Shown piece after piece: positions 1 through 7,826 of a DNA stretch of 9,292 nt; the stretch's first letter is position 1; each line of letters starts with the position of its first letter. The stretch lies in the NCBI GenBank assembly GCA_937922775.1, contig CALAKE010000550.1, positions 1 to 9,292 on the forward strand, in the 5' to 3' direction. The translations under genes were made by a program, and so were the position numbers. Under the pieces are notes generated by a model, which saw nothing but the letters and a program-made list of their open reading frames with translations, was not told the DNA's origin and did no database searches. Source of the DNA: an uncultured bacterium (GTDB lineage: Bacteria; Acidobacteriota; UBA890).

Positions 1-1
1 G

Positions 2-292
2 GTGTTCTCGCGGCTGATCTGGCGCAGTCCGGTGACGGTCTCCAGGTCCGCCAGCTGCCCCAGCGGGACGGTGTACCCGGCGCTACGACGACTCGAGTCC
101 CTCCGCTATGTGACGGCGCAGTGGGAGGCCTCCGAAGTCGCGCAGCACGAGAAGCGACCCCGACGGCGCTACTACAGAGTTTCAAGCGCAGGGGAGGCCG
201 CGCTGGCCAAAGCGCTGCAGAGATTCCACGCTCTCGTCGAGCCATTGGCCGAGGCCGATCACCACCCCACGGGTGAACGCGAGTTGAGCTGA
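2..292 (+). CDS. PadR-family transcriptional regulator, 3' part, probable frameshift
   Basis: This is the C-terminal part of a PadR-type winged-helix repressor; the gene begins outside the window. The reading frame shows GTVYPALRRLE at 65-97, the recognition helix/wing entry typical of PadR, then a W-E-x-S-E segment, a basic RPRRRYYRV wing at about 151-183 and a final G-E-A-A-L helix, and stops at TGA 290-292. In this frame the residues before position 59 do not look like PadR, but the +1 neighbouring frame (codons from position 1) reads VLAADLAQSGDGLQVRQL, which does. Deleting one C from the CCCC run at 58-61 joins the two as LQVRQL-PSGTVYPALRRLE, so a one-base insertion or a sequencing error is likely. 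PadR proteins bind operator DNA as dimers and often repress the adjacent transporter. Here the ADOP permease starts 6 nt after the stop, so that is the likely target. Family certain, intactness unsure. Confidence 0.85.
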   Translation: MFSRLIWRSPVTVSRSASCPSGTVYPALRRLESLRYVTAQWEASEVAQHEKRPRRRYYRVSSAGEAALAKALQRFHALVEPLAEADHHPTGERELS

Positions 293-297
293 AGACG

Positions 298-3006
298 TTG
301 ACGGACCGACGAAGGAGATTCACCAGATTCACCCTTGCCATCTCTCTCGGCTTGGTGCGGGCTCTCTCTGTCCTCGTGCCCCGGCGGGTCCGGACGGACT
401 GGGTGAGAGAGTGGAAGGCGGAGCTCCTGGCTCGATACGGCTTGGCGAAGGAGTCCTCCGCGGCGCCCATCTCACCTGCCACTTTTTCGACCGACCGAGA
501 TTCCGTGACGGCTCCTCTCCGAGACGCCAGTGGGGCGTTTCGCGACGTCTTCTGGCACCTGAAACAGGAATGGAACCACGACATGCTGAGCCATGACCTG
601 AGCTTCGCGCTGCGTTTGCTCGCCAGGCGGCCCGTCTTCACTGCCGCCGTCATTCTCACTCTCGCGCTGGGCATTGCCGCCAACACAGCGATTTACTCGC
701 TCGTTGACGCGATCGTCTTGCGCCCCTTCGATTTCCCCGAGCCCGATCGAATCGTCGGAATCGGTACCGAATACCCTCGTCTGAGCCGGGAGCTCGGGTT
801 CTTCGAGAACATGTCGGCGGCGGAATACCTCGATGTCCTCGAAGGGGCGTCAACGCTGGAACATGTTGTGGCATGGGACATGGGAAACCGTCAGATCACA
901 GGCGGCGACCTCCCAGAGAACCTGTTCTCGGCTTTCTGGTGGGGCGACGTCCTTCCAACTCTGGGGATGACGGCACACCTGGGGCGAGGCTTCAGTCAAG
1001 AGGAGGTCGACCAGAGGCAGGCGGTCGCCATGATCAGCCATCGCGTCTGGAGAACGCGCTTCGGGGCAGATGAATCAGTTATTGGTAGCACGATTCGGGT
1101 TGATGGCAATCCGCACACGCTGATCGGTGTTTTGCCCCCGGGCGTGCTCATCTACGGAACTGACCTGTGGCTGCCCATGTGGGCGGATCCCGGAGAGATG
1201 CCGCGTGACCGAAGGCAGTTCCAGACCCTTGCTCGCCTCAGAGCCGGAGTCAGCATCGACCAGGTAAATGCCGAGCTGGCCTCGATCTCCGACCGCACCG
1301 AGCTCGAGCACATGGCCGAGTTCGAAGAGTACAGCAATTGGAGCCTGACGGCGATGACCTGGACGGACGTCAACGTACGCTTGCTGCGCCCGGCCGCACT
1401 CGTATTGATGGGTGCTGTCGGCTTCGTCTTGCTGCTGGTCTGTGCCAACGTCGCAAGCCTGCTGCTGTCACGCTCGGCCAGTCGGCGGAAGGAGATGGCG
1501 CTGCGCGCCGCCCTCGGGGCAGGGAGGGTGCGGATCGCTCGACAGGTTCTGACGGAAAGCATCCTACTGGCCTTCGTCGGTGGTGCGATCGGAGTGGCGC
1601 TGGCCCATTTCAGTATTGACGTCCTCGTTTCGCGCCTCCCGGGGATGCTCGTACCCACAGACGCCGGCATTCAGATCAACAGCCGGGTGCTTTGGTACTC
1701 CTCGGGGTTGTCGGTGCTGGCCGGATTGGCTTTTGGTCTGGCCCCGGCGGCACAGGCGTCGAGAGTCAACCTTCAGGGGAGCTTGAGCCTAGAGTCCGGG
1801 CATACCACGGGCAGCAAGATGCGCAGGCGTTGGCACGCGTTCTTCGTCGCAGTCGAGGTGGCCCTCGCTCTTGTCATGCTGGTCGGGGCAGGCCTCCTCA
1901 TGCATAGCTTCGTCCGTATCCAAGGTGTTGAGCCAGGTCTGGATACCTCGAACACCATCACGATGCGTCTCACTCTTCCTTGGAACAAGTACGAGGGAGA
2001 GGGCATCACGAATTTCTTCACAGAGCTCACAGAGGGAGTCGAGGCCCTACCCGGGGTGCTCTCAGCTGCCTCCGGATCGCAATTCGCGCCCATCAGCTTC
2101 ATTCAACAACAGTTCACTCTGCCCGGACAGGAAACGGAAGACGAGGGAACGCTTCCCACTGCGTTCGTGACCATCGCCAGCGAGGGGTACTTCGAGACCC
2201 TCGGCATTCCCGTGATCGCCGGCCGCGATTTCAATCTGCAAGATCGGCCAGACTCGACTCTTGTGGCGGTCATCAATCAAGAAATGGCCAGACGCTACTT
2301 CGACGACCGCAACCCGATCGGTGAGCGCTTCAAGATGGGAACGCCTGAGGCCGACGATCCCTGGTTCGAGATCATTGGCGTCGTGGGCGATACCAAGAAC
2401 CGGGGCCTGCAGAACCGCACCGTGCCGGAGTACTACGTCAGCCTGAGGCAGGCCAACGGTGTCTTCAATCAACTGTTCCTTCTCGTGCGCGCCGAGAATG
2501 AGCCGCGCGGTGTCCTCGGTGCGGTGCGTGATGTAGTTGCCTCTATCGACCCGGAGCAGCCGATTTACGCGATTGCCACCCTGGAAGAGACATTTGCTGC
2601 GGGCTTCGCGGCACAAAGATCAGCCATGCAGCTTCTGGCGGGCTTCGCGGCGCTAGCCCTCCTTCTCGCGGCGGTGGGTATCTATGGAGTGGTCTCGTAC
2701 GCCGTCAGCGAGCGCACGGCGGAGATTGGTGTGCGCATCGCTCTCGGGGCGGGCCGATCCGATGTCCTCCGCCTGGTCGTGCGACAAGCACTGGTCCCCG
2801 TCGTGATCGGCGCCGTTGTCGGTCTCATCATGTCCATAGGCGTGGGAATTGCCATGTCGGGGCTGCTCTTCGAAGTCGGAAGCATCGATCCTGTGACACT
2901 GGCGGGGGTCGTGCTCCTGCTCTTCGGCATTGCTTTCGGGGCCAGCTACTTGCCGGCCCGTCGTGCGAGCCGCATCGACCCGCTTGTTGCATTGCGTATT
3001 GATTGA
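298..3006 (+). CDS. ADOP-family (MacB/FtsX-like) ABC transporter permease
   Basis: This is a 902-residue inner-membrane permease of the acidobacterial duplicated orphan permease (ADOP) type: two MacB periplasmic-core plus FtsX-permease units fused in one chain, with no ATP-binding domain. The N-terminal cytoplasmic region (about 20-100) has the PRRVRTDWVREWKAEL element and the M-L-S-H-D-L-S-F-A-L-R-L-L lead-in common to ADOPs. A first membrane helix lies at about 112-140, followed by a periplasmic core (about 145-360). FtsX helices sit near 368-390, 421-438 and 466-485, with the R-R-K-E-M-A-L-R-A-A-L-G-A cytoplasmic motif at 396-408. The second unit starts with a helix at 512-535, then a second core (about 540-770). 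The last FtsX domain (about 775-902) carries R-T-A-E-I-G-V-R-I-A-L-G-A-G at 806-819. The TTG at 298 was chosen because it lies 6 nt after the PadR stop and keeps the conserved N-terminal element; no strong ribosome-binding site precedes it. Substrate unknown; MacB relatives act as mechanotransmitters for export. A partner ATPase must be encoded elsewhere. Confidence 0.92.
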   Translation: MTDRRRRFTRFTLAISLGLVRALSVLVPRRVRTDWVREWKAELLARYGLAKESSAAPISPATFSTDRDSVTAPLRDASGAFRDVFWHLKQEWNHDMLSHDLSFALRLLARRPVFTAAVILTLALGIAANTAIYSLVDAIVLRPFDFPEPDRIVGIGTEYPRLSRELGFFENMSAAEYLDVLEGASTLEHVVAWDMGNRQITGGDLPENLFSAFWWGDVLPTLGMTAHLGRGFSQEEVDQRQAVAMISHRVWRTRFGADESVIGSTIRVDGNPHTLIGVLPPGVLIYGTDLWLPMWADPGEMPRDRRQFQTLARLRAGVSIDQVNAELASISDRTELEHMAEFEEYSNWSLTAMTWTDVNVRLLRPAALVLMGAVGFVLLLVCANVASLLLSRSASRRKEMALRAALGAGRVRIARQVLTESILLAFVGGAIGVALAHFSIDVLVSRLPGMLVPTDAGIQINSRVLWYSSGLSVLAGLAFGLAPAAQASRVNLQGSLSLESGHTTGSKMRRRWHAFFVAVEVALALVMLVGAGLLMHSFVRIQGVEPGLDTSNTITMRLTLPWNKYEGEGITNFFTELTEGVEALPGVLSAASGSQFAPISFIQQQFTLPGQETEDEGTLPTAFVTIASEGYFETLGIPVIAGRDFNLQDRPDSTLVAVINQEMARRYFDDRNPIGERFKMGTPEADDPWFEIIGVVGDTKNRGLQNRTVPEYYVSLRQANGVFNQLFLLVRAENEPRGVLGAVRDVVASIDPEQPIYAIATLEETFAAGFAAQRSAMQLLAGFAALALLLAAVGIYGVVSYAVSERTAEIGVRIALGAGRSDVLRLVVRQALVPVVIGAVVGLIMSIGVGIAMSGLLFEVGSIDPVTLAGVVLLLFGIAFGASYLPARRASRIDPLVALRID

Positions 3007-3008
3007 CT

Positions 3009-3035
3009 CGAGGCCGCTTGGACGCGGCCCCCTCG
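3009..3035 (+). terminator. GC-rich hairpin after the permease gene, possible terminator
   Basis: Three bases after the ADOP stop, GGCCGC (3012-3017) pairs perfectly with GCGGCC (3024-3029) around a 6-nt loop. CGA (3009-3011) and TCG (3033-3035) can extend the stem across a CCC bulge. The downstream tail (CTTGACCTTTATGG) has only short T stretches, so this is not a textbook intrinsic terminator. Position and stability fit transcript end or 3' protection, separating the PadR-ADOP unit from the next gene. Confidence 0.4.
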
Positions 3036-3190
3036 CTTGACCTTTATGGCCACCGTTGGCAGTCTCGCTATGCCTGTCGTCGTTCACCAGGCTGCGAGAC
3101 TCGGCTGCTCCCGCGCATGTCGCTCTGAGTTCTACGGGTGAAGGTGCAAGGGCGCGACCGTGTCACGTGGATCGATACCCAACCTCAAGC

Positions 3191-3195
3191 AGGAG
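3191..3195 (+). promoter_or_regulatory. Ribosome-binding site deciding the propeller-protein start
   Basis: AGGAG lies 8 nt before the ATG at 3204. It sets this ATG as the start in preference to the in-frame GTG at 3138, which has no comparable site and would put 22 hydrophilic residues before the signal peptide. Confidence 0.75.
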
Positions 3196-3203
3196 CGCCG
3201 ACT

Positions 3204-6110
3204 ATGCAGAGCAGCTCGTTCCGTCCGTCCTTGACCACTGCCTCGCTGTTCATCCTGCTCGGGATGCTCGTTTGTGGATCTGGTTTCGCCCAGAGTGCCC
3301 AGCGCGGGCTCGCGGAGGATCTCGTTTGGCGTAACATCGGTCCGGCCAACATGGCCGGTCGCGTTACTGATATCGAGGCGGTCGACAGCGATTTCTCGGT
3401 GGTTTTTGTAGCCGCGGCCTCTGGTGGGGTATGGAAGTCCACCAACGCCGGCACCACGTGGGAGCCGATATTCGAGGACTACGGCACCGGGAACATCGGC
3501 GACATCGCCGTTTTCCAGCCGAACCCCGACATCATCTGGGTCGGAACCGGGGAGTCGTGCACCCGCAACAGCGTTGGGTGGGGCGACGGAGTCTACAAGT
3601 CGACCGACGGCGGTGAGACCTTCACCCATGTTGGGTTGCGCGACACGCACCACATCGGCGAGGTCCTGACGCATCCCACAGATCCGGATATCGCCTACGT
3701 TGCAGCTCAGGGCCACCTTTGGGGGCACACCGGCGAGCGTGGCGTGTTCAAGACCGAGGATGGCGGTAGAACCTGGCAAAGGCTTGGCGGCGGCCTGCCT
3801 GACGATGGTCGCACCGGGGCGACCGACCTGAAGATGGACCCACGCGACCCGGACGTCCTGTACGCGGCGTTCTGGCAGCGCTTGAGGCAGCCGCACCGGT
3901 TCGATTCGGGCGGCCCGAACGGCGGCATCTTCAAGAGCACCGACGGTGGCGAGAGCTGGTCCCAGCTCACCGATGGTCTGCCGGATGGCGACATCGGCAA
4001 GATCGGATTGGCGATCTATCGTTCGAACCCCGAAATCGTCATGGCGATCGTGGAGCACGGCAACCAGCCGCAACGCCGGGTCGGCGGCGAGCCAAACCCC
4101 GAATACGAGGACATGAGCAACCTCGGAACGGGCATCTACCGCTCCGAAAACGGTGGCCGAAGCTGGGAGTTTGTCAACCGCTACAACAACCGGCCGTTCT
4201 ACTACAGCCATATCTGGATGAATCCACAGGACGACCAGGAGGTGTTCGTCCTTGCCGGCAGCGCCCAGGTTTCGACCGACGGTGGCCGAACCTTCGACCG
4301 CACCCTCGATGGGATCGCCGGAGACTTCCATGCCCTCTGGATCAACCCCCAGCAGCCCGACATCTTCTACGTAGGCAACGACAAGGGCTCCTACGTCACG
4401 TACGACCACGGCCACCAGTTCATCATGTTCGACAACATGGATCTGGGGCAGTTTTATGCAGTAACCGCCGATATGCGAGATCCCTACTGGGTATATGGCG
4501 GGCTGCAGGACAATGGCAACTGGGGCGGGCCGAGCAACAGCAGAGATTGGAACGGAATCCTCAACGACCACTGGTTCAAGTTCCACAGTGGTGACGGTTT
4601 CCACACTACCGTGGACCCGAACGATTGGCGCACCGTCTATACGGAAAGTCAGGGCGGCAGCATCCGCCGCCTCGACGCTGTCTTCCGGCAAGTAGGAGAG
4701 AGCATTACACCCGATCGCAGCAATATTCTGAATATCGAGGAGTTTCTGCCCGGTGGTCGCCTCGACGCCCAAGAGAGTGGGCAGGGGGGAATGGGTGGCT
4801 TTGGGGGCGGCGCAGGGCGCTTACCGCGTGACAGCTTTCGTTTCAACTGGAGCTCGCCGCTCATCCTCTCCCCCCACAACTCCAACACCATCTATTTCGG
4901 CGGCAACCACCTGTTCAAGAGCCCCGATCGTGGGGAGACCTGGTCGATCATCAGTCCAGATCTGTCCTTCAACGATCCCGAGACAACCGATCCCGAGAGC
5001 GGCGGTCTGACGCGCGACGTCACGAGTGCCGAAACACACGCGACGCTGATCACGGTCGCAGAGTCGCCGATCGTCCGGGGGCTCATTTGGGCCGGCACAG
5101 ACGACGGGCGGGTACACGTTACCCGTGACGACGGTCGGAACTGGACCGATGTACGACCAAACTTCCCGGACGTGCCTCGTGGCCTGTGGGTCAGTCGCGT
5201 CGAGGCCTCGAGCTTCGACGAGGGCACGGCCTACGTTTCCTTCGACGGCCACCGTAGCGACAATTTCCGGCCTTGGGTCTTCAAGACCACGGACTTCGGG
5301 CAGACTTGGGCGAGCGTCGCTGGCAATCTGCCGGCCGACCACCCCGTCTATGTTGTCAAAGAGGATCTCGAAAATCCGAGGCTTTTGTTCGTCGGTACCG
5401 AGTTCGGCGTGTTCGCCACTGTCGACGGTGGTGCGACGTGGGAGCGGTTGATGAACGGACTGCCGACGGTTGCCGTCCACGATCTCGTTATCCACCCGCG
5501 AGACGGCGACCTGATCGCCGCGACCCATGGTCGCAGCATCTGGATCCTCGACGACATCACGCCGCTGCAGCAGCTCAACGACGAGGTGACCGGCGCCGAC
5601 GCGTACCTGTTCGAAAGCCGTCGAGCCACACTGTGGCGCGGCATCAGCCGCGGCGCGACGCGGGGCCATAAGCTCTTCATGGGCCGTAACCCTCTGACGA
5701 TTGAGCACCGGGAGCCGGGCAACTCGCCTTCGCAGCTCGCCAACAGTGCCGCGATCCACTTCTGGCTCGGCGACTCGGCGCCGAGTCAGGTCGAGCTTCT
5801 GATCACCGACTTGAGTGGCGCGCACGTGCACACCGCTCAGGATCTTTCGCTGGAGCCGGGAATTCATCGCTACTACTGGGATATCCGCTGGGATCCCGGT
5901 GAGGAGCAGGTGCAAGCCTACGAAGCGCAGATGGAGCGGATGCGCGAGCGCTTCGGCGGTGAGATTCCCGCCGGCTTTGGGGGCATGAGGGGTCCCCAGG
6001 GCGAGGAGGCAGGAATTGGGACCTTCCTGGTTCAACTCACCGTCGACGGGCAGGTCTACACCAGCACGGTGACGGTTCGTGAGGATCCGGATCTGGCGGA
6101 GGTGCTCTAG
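3204..6110 (+). CDS. Secreted sortilin/BNR-type beta-propeller protein (Asp-box repeats)
   Basis: This 968-residue protein is exported. It has an N-terminal signal peptide with a hydrophobic core at about 10-24 and likely signal peptidase I cleavage after Ala29 or Ala32; the single Cys24 lacks a good lipobox. The mature start L-A-E-D-L-V-W-R-N-I-G-P (36-47) is the usual entry to this VPS10/BNR-like family, often labelled glycosyl hydrolase without proof. Eleven Asp-box motifs (S/T-x-D-x-G-x-T/S-W/F) sit at about 79, 133, 184, 245, 314, 357, 399, 573, 640, 695 and 739, probably forming two propellers (about 40-420 and 540-780). The last blade ends with A-T-H-G-R-S-I-W-I-L-D-D (773-784). A beta-sandwich-like C-terminal part follows, with I-H-R-Y-Y-W-D-I-R and F-L-V-Q-L-T-V-D-G-Q motifs. 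Oddities are a Gly/Met insert at 524-539, another low-complexity stretch at 910-937, and an end soon after V-R-E-D-P-D-L. No catalytic residues can be assigned; binding or hydrolysis of glycan or peptide is possible. It precedes a sugar importer by 65 nt. Confidence 0.9.
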   Translation: MQSSSFRPSLTTASLFILLGMLVCGSGFAQSAQRGLAEDLVWRNIGPANMAGRVTDIEAVDSDFSVVFVAAASGGVWKSTNAGTTWEPIFEDYGTGNIGDIAVFQPNPDIIWVGTGESCTRNSVGWGDGVYKSTDGGETFTHVGLRDTHHIGEVLTHPTDPDIAYVAAQGHLWGHTGERGVFKTEDGGRTWQRLGGGLPDDGRTGATDLKMDPRDPDVLYAAFWQRLRQPHRFDSGGPNGGIFKSTDGGESWSQLTDGLPDGDIGKIGLAIYRSNPEIVMAIVEHGNQPQRRVGGEPNPEYEDMSNLGTGIYRSENGGRSWEFVNRYNNRPFYYSHIWMNPQDDQEVFVLAGSAQVSTDGGRTFDRTLDGIAGDFHALWINPQQPDIFYVGNDKGSYVTYDHGHQFIMFDNMDLGQFYAVTADMRDPYWVYGGLQDNGNWGGPSNSRDWNGILNDHWFKFHSGDGFHTTVDPNDWRTVYTESQGGSIRRLDAVFRQVGESITPDRSNILNIEEFLPGGRLDAQESGQGGMGGFGGGAGRLPRDSFRFNWSSPLILSPHNSNTIYFGGNHLFKSPDRGETWSIISPDLSFNDPETTDPESGGLTRDVTSAETHATLITVAESPIVRGLIWAGTDDGRVHVTRDDGRNWTDVRPNFPDVPRGLWVSRVEASSFDEGTAYVSFDGHRSDNFRPWVFKTTDFGQTWASVAGNLPADHPVYVVKEDLENPRLLFVGTEFGVFATVDGGATWERLMNGLPTVAVHDLVIHPRDGDLIAATHGRSIWILDDITPLQQLNDEVTGADAYLFESRRATLWRGISRGATRGHKLFMGRNPLTIEHREPGNSPSQLANSAAIHFWLGDSAPSQVELLITDLSGAHVHTAQDLSLEPGIHRYYWDIRWDPGEEQVQAYEAQMERMRERFGGEIPAGFGGMRGPQGEEAGIGTFLVQLTVDGQVYTSTVTVREDPDLAEVL

Positions 6111-6164
6111 AAGGTCGTGTGACCGCGCCCATCGCCTGCACCATGACCTACCAGGCCAGGACTC

Positions 6165-6175
6165 AGGAAGAGAGG
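6165..6175 (+). promoter_or_regulatory. Ribosome-binding site deciding the sugar ATPase start
   Basis: The purine-rich run AGGAAGAGAGG directly precedes ATG 6176, with AGGA at 6165-6168 ending 7 nt before it. The upstream in-frame GTG at 6119 has no such site, and the ATG at 6233 has a GGGAG only one base away, too close for use. Confidence 0.65.
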
Positions 6176-7825
6176 ATGACCACCACCGGGCGTGATTTGA
6201 CCTCAATGGGGCCAGGCAGCGTCGCCGGGAGCATGTCTCACACCGATCCTGCGGTGGTGATGCGCGGCATCCGCAAGGCCTTCGGCCCCGTTGAAGTCCT
6301 GCACGGTATCGATTTCGAGGTACTGCCCGGAGAGATTCACGTTCTCGCGGGCGAAAACGGGGCCGGCAAGAGCACTCTGATCAAGATTCTCTCGGGCGCC
6401 TACAGTGATTTCACCGGCGAGCTGCAGGTTGGTGGCCGGACACTCCGCTTCGCTCGTCCCAGCGAGGCGGTGCGTGCCGGAATCGCCACGATCCACCAGG
6501 AGCTTTCCCTGGTGCCATCGATGACGGTTGCCGACAACCTGTTCCTGGGCTGGGAGGTAGCCGGGCGCTTCGGTGGGGTCGATTTTGCGCTCCAGAGGGC
6601 GGAGGCGGCACGAATCCTCGAGGAAATGGAGCTTGATTGCTCGCCCCGGCAACTGATTAGCGAGCTGCCGATCTCCTGTCAGCAGAGCCTGGAAATCGCG
6701 CGGGCGCTGACTCGAGACGCCAGCATCCTCATCCTCGACGAGCCAACGAGCGCCCTGAACGAGCGCGAGGTCGATTCTCTCTTCGTCCGCCTTCGCGAGC
6801 TGCGTAGCAGGAACCGCAGCATCGTCTACATCACACACAGGATGGAGGAAATCTACCAACTGGCTGACCGCATCACGGTGCTGCGCGACGGCGCCCTCGT
6901 GGGCACTGCACCGGTCGCAGATCTGCCACCGGCGAACCTCGTTCGCTGGATGGTGGGCCGAGATCTGCCGAAATTGAAGAGTGATGCTACGCAGGTCGTG
7001 CGAACTGCGGCACAGCCTGCACGAGACGAGCCGGCGCTGGCCGGCGCCCGAGGCGCCGCACTCGAGGTCGAGAATCTCCGCGTTGCGCATGCTGCCGCGA
7101 AGGGTCACTTCGTTGTCGGAGGAGTTTCCTTCACCCTGAATCGTGGAGAGGTCCTCGGCCTCGCCGGGCTGGAAGGATCGGGCAAGAGTGAGGTGCTGCA
7201 CGCACTGTTTGGTGCCCTGGGACGCCGGGCTGACGGGCAGCTGCGACTTTTTGGCGAGCCCTTTTCGATGAAGGGCCCGCGGGAATCGGTTGAGCGGGGT
7301 GTCGTGCTGCTGACCAACGATCGCAAGTCGCTGGGCCTGGCGCCAGAGCTCAGCGTGACCCACAGTGTCAGCCTTGCCAGCCTGAGACGATTCTCCGGAC
7401 GTTGCGGATGGATGCGAAGGAGAGAAGAAAGCAAGGCCGTGCGCGACCTGACCCGGGAATTCAGGCTCAGGGCGCCCTCCGATGAAGCTCCTGTGCGCAG
7501 CCTTTCTGGCGGCAACCAGCAAAAGGTCTATCTAGCGCGCTGCTTGCTGCCACAGCCAAGGGTCCTCCTTCTGGATGAGCCGACACGCGGCATCGATGTC
7601 GGGGCCAAGGCCGACATCTATGACCTCATGCGTACCTGGGTTGCCCAGGGCATTGCGATCTTGCTGGTCACCTCGGAGATGGACGAGCTCCTCGCCCTCA
7701 GCGATCGCATAATCGTGATGCATTCGGGCCGGATTTCCACGGAGGTGATGCGCGACACGGCCTCAAAGGATGCGGTGCTGGCAGCGGCTATGGGCAGCCA
7801 ACGGCGGCAGAGCAACGGAAGGTGA
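6176..7825 (+). CDS. CUT2-family sugar ABC transporter, double ATP-binding protein
   Basis: This 549-residue cytoplasmic protein has two fused nucleotide-binding domains, the hallmark of RbsA/MglA/XylG ATPases that power monosaccharide uptake. NBD1 has Walker A GENGAGKS at 59-66, the Q-loop region I-H-Q-E-L-S-L-V-P-S, a degenerate signature L-P-I-S-C-Q-Q at 164-170, Walker B I-L-I-L-D-E-P-T with Asp188/Glu189, and the switch His221 in I-T-H-R-M-E-E-I. A linker of low conservation (about 270-300) leads to NBD2. NBD2 has Walker A GLEGSGKS at 331-338, a canonical L-S-G-G-N-Q-Q signature at 443-449, Walker B with Asp467/Glu468 and then T-R-G-I-D. In NBD2, Ser500 replaces the switch His (V-T-S-E-M-D-E), as is usual in this family. 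Length is somewhat above the typical 500 residues because of the N-terminal tail and the linker. The permease gene follows after 1 nt. Exact sugar unknown: ribose, xylose, galactose, arabinose or a furanose are all possible. Confidence 0.93.
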   Translation: MTTTGRDLTSMGPGSVAGSMSHTDPAVVMRGIRKAFGPVEVLHGIDFEVLPGEIHVLAGENGAGKSTLIKILSGAYSDFTGELQVGGRTLRFARPSEAVRAGIATIHQELSLVPSMTVADNLFLGWEVAGRFGGVDFALQRAEAARILEEMELDCSPRQLISELPISCQQSLEIARALTRDASILILDEPTSALNEREVDSLFVRLRELRSRNRSIVYITHRMEEIYQLADRITVLRDGALVGTAPVADLPPANLVRWMVGRDLPKLKSDATQVVRTAAQPARDEPALAGARGAALEVENLRVAHAAAKGHFVVGGVSFTLNRGEVLGLAGLEGSGKSEVLHALFGALGRRADGQLRLFGEPFSMKGPRESVERGVVLLTNDRKSLGLAPELSVTHSVSLASLRRFSGRCGWMRRREESKAVRDLTREFRLRAPSDEAPVRSLSGGNQQKVYLARCLLPQPRVLLLDEPTRGIDVGAKADIYDLMRTWVAQGIAILLVTSEMDELLALSDRIIVMHSGRISTEVMRDTASKDAVLAAAMGSQRRQSNGR

Positions 7826-7826
7826 T

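Noticed and set aside
1152..1670. 172-codon minus-strand open frame inside the ADOP gene
   Set aside because: It is a shadow of the FtsX-type permease coding sequence, which is well supported on the plus strand.
3037..3072. Possible sigma-70 promoter (TTGACC with a TATG-like -10)
   Set aside because: The only TATA-like bases lie about 26 nt after the -35 candidate, too far for a normal spacer, and the -10 match is poor.
3600..4295. Repeated short DNA words such as ACCGACGGTGGC
   Set aside because: They encode successive Asp boxes of the propeller, so they are explained by protein repeats and not by a DNA repeat or CRISPR array.
3132..4772. 546-codon minus-strand open frame opposite the propeller gene
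   Set aside because: It is antisense to a gene with clear Asp-box repeats. Its long open reading reflects high third-position GC, and its translation is low in recognisable motifs (repeated V/A/D/G runs).
6113..6124. Small inverted repeat GGTC-GTGT-GACC after the propeller stop
   Set aside because: A 4-bp stem with no T-run is expected by chance and is too weak for a terminator.
4821..6206. 461-codon minus-strand open frame
   Set aside because: It is antisense to the conserved C-terminal half of the propeller gene, with no recognisable domain and no ribosome-binding context favouring it.
6203..7522. 439-codon minus-strand open frame opposite the sugar ATPase
   Set aside because: The plus strand carries both Walker A motifs and both Walker B motifs here; the antisense product matches nothing I recognise.
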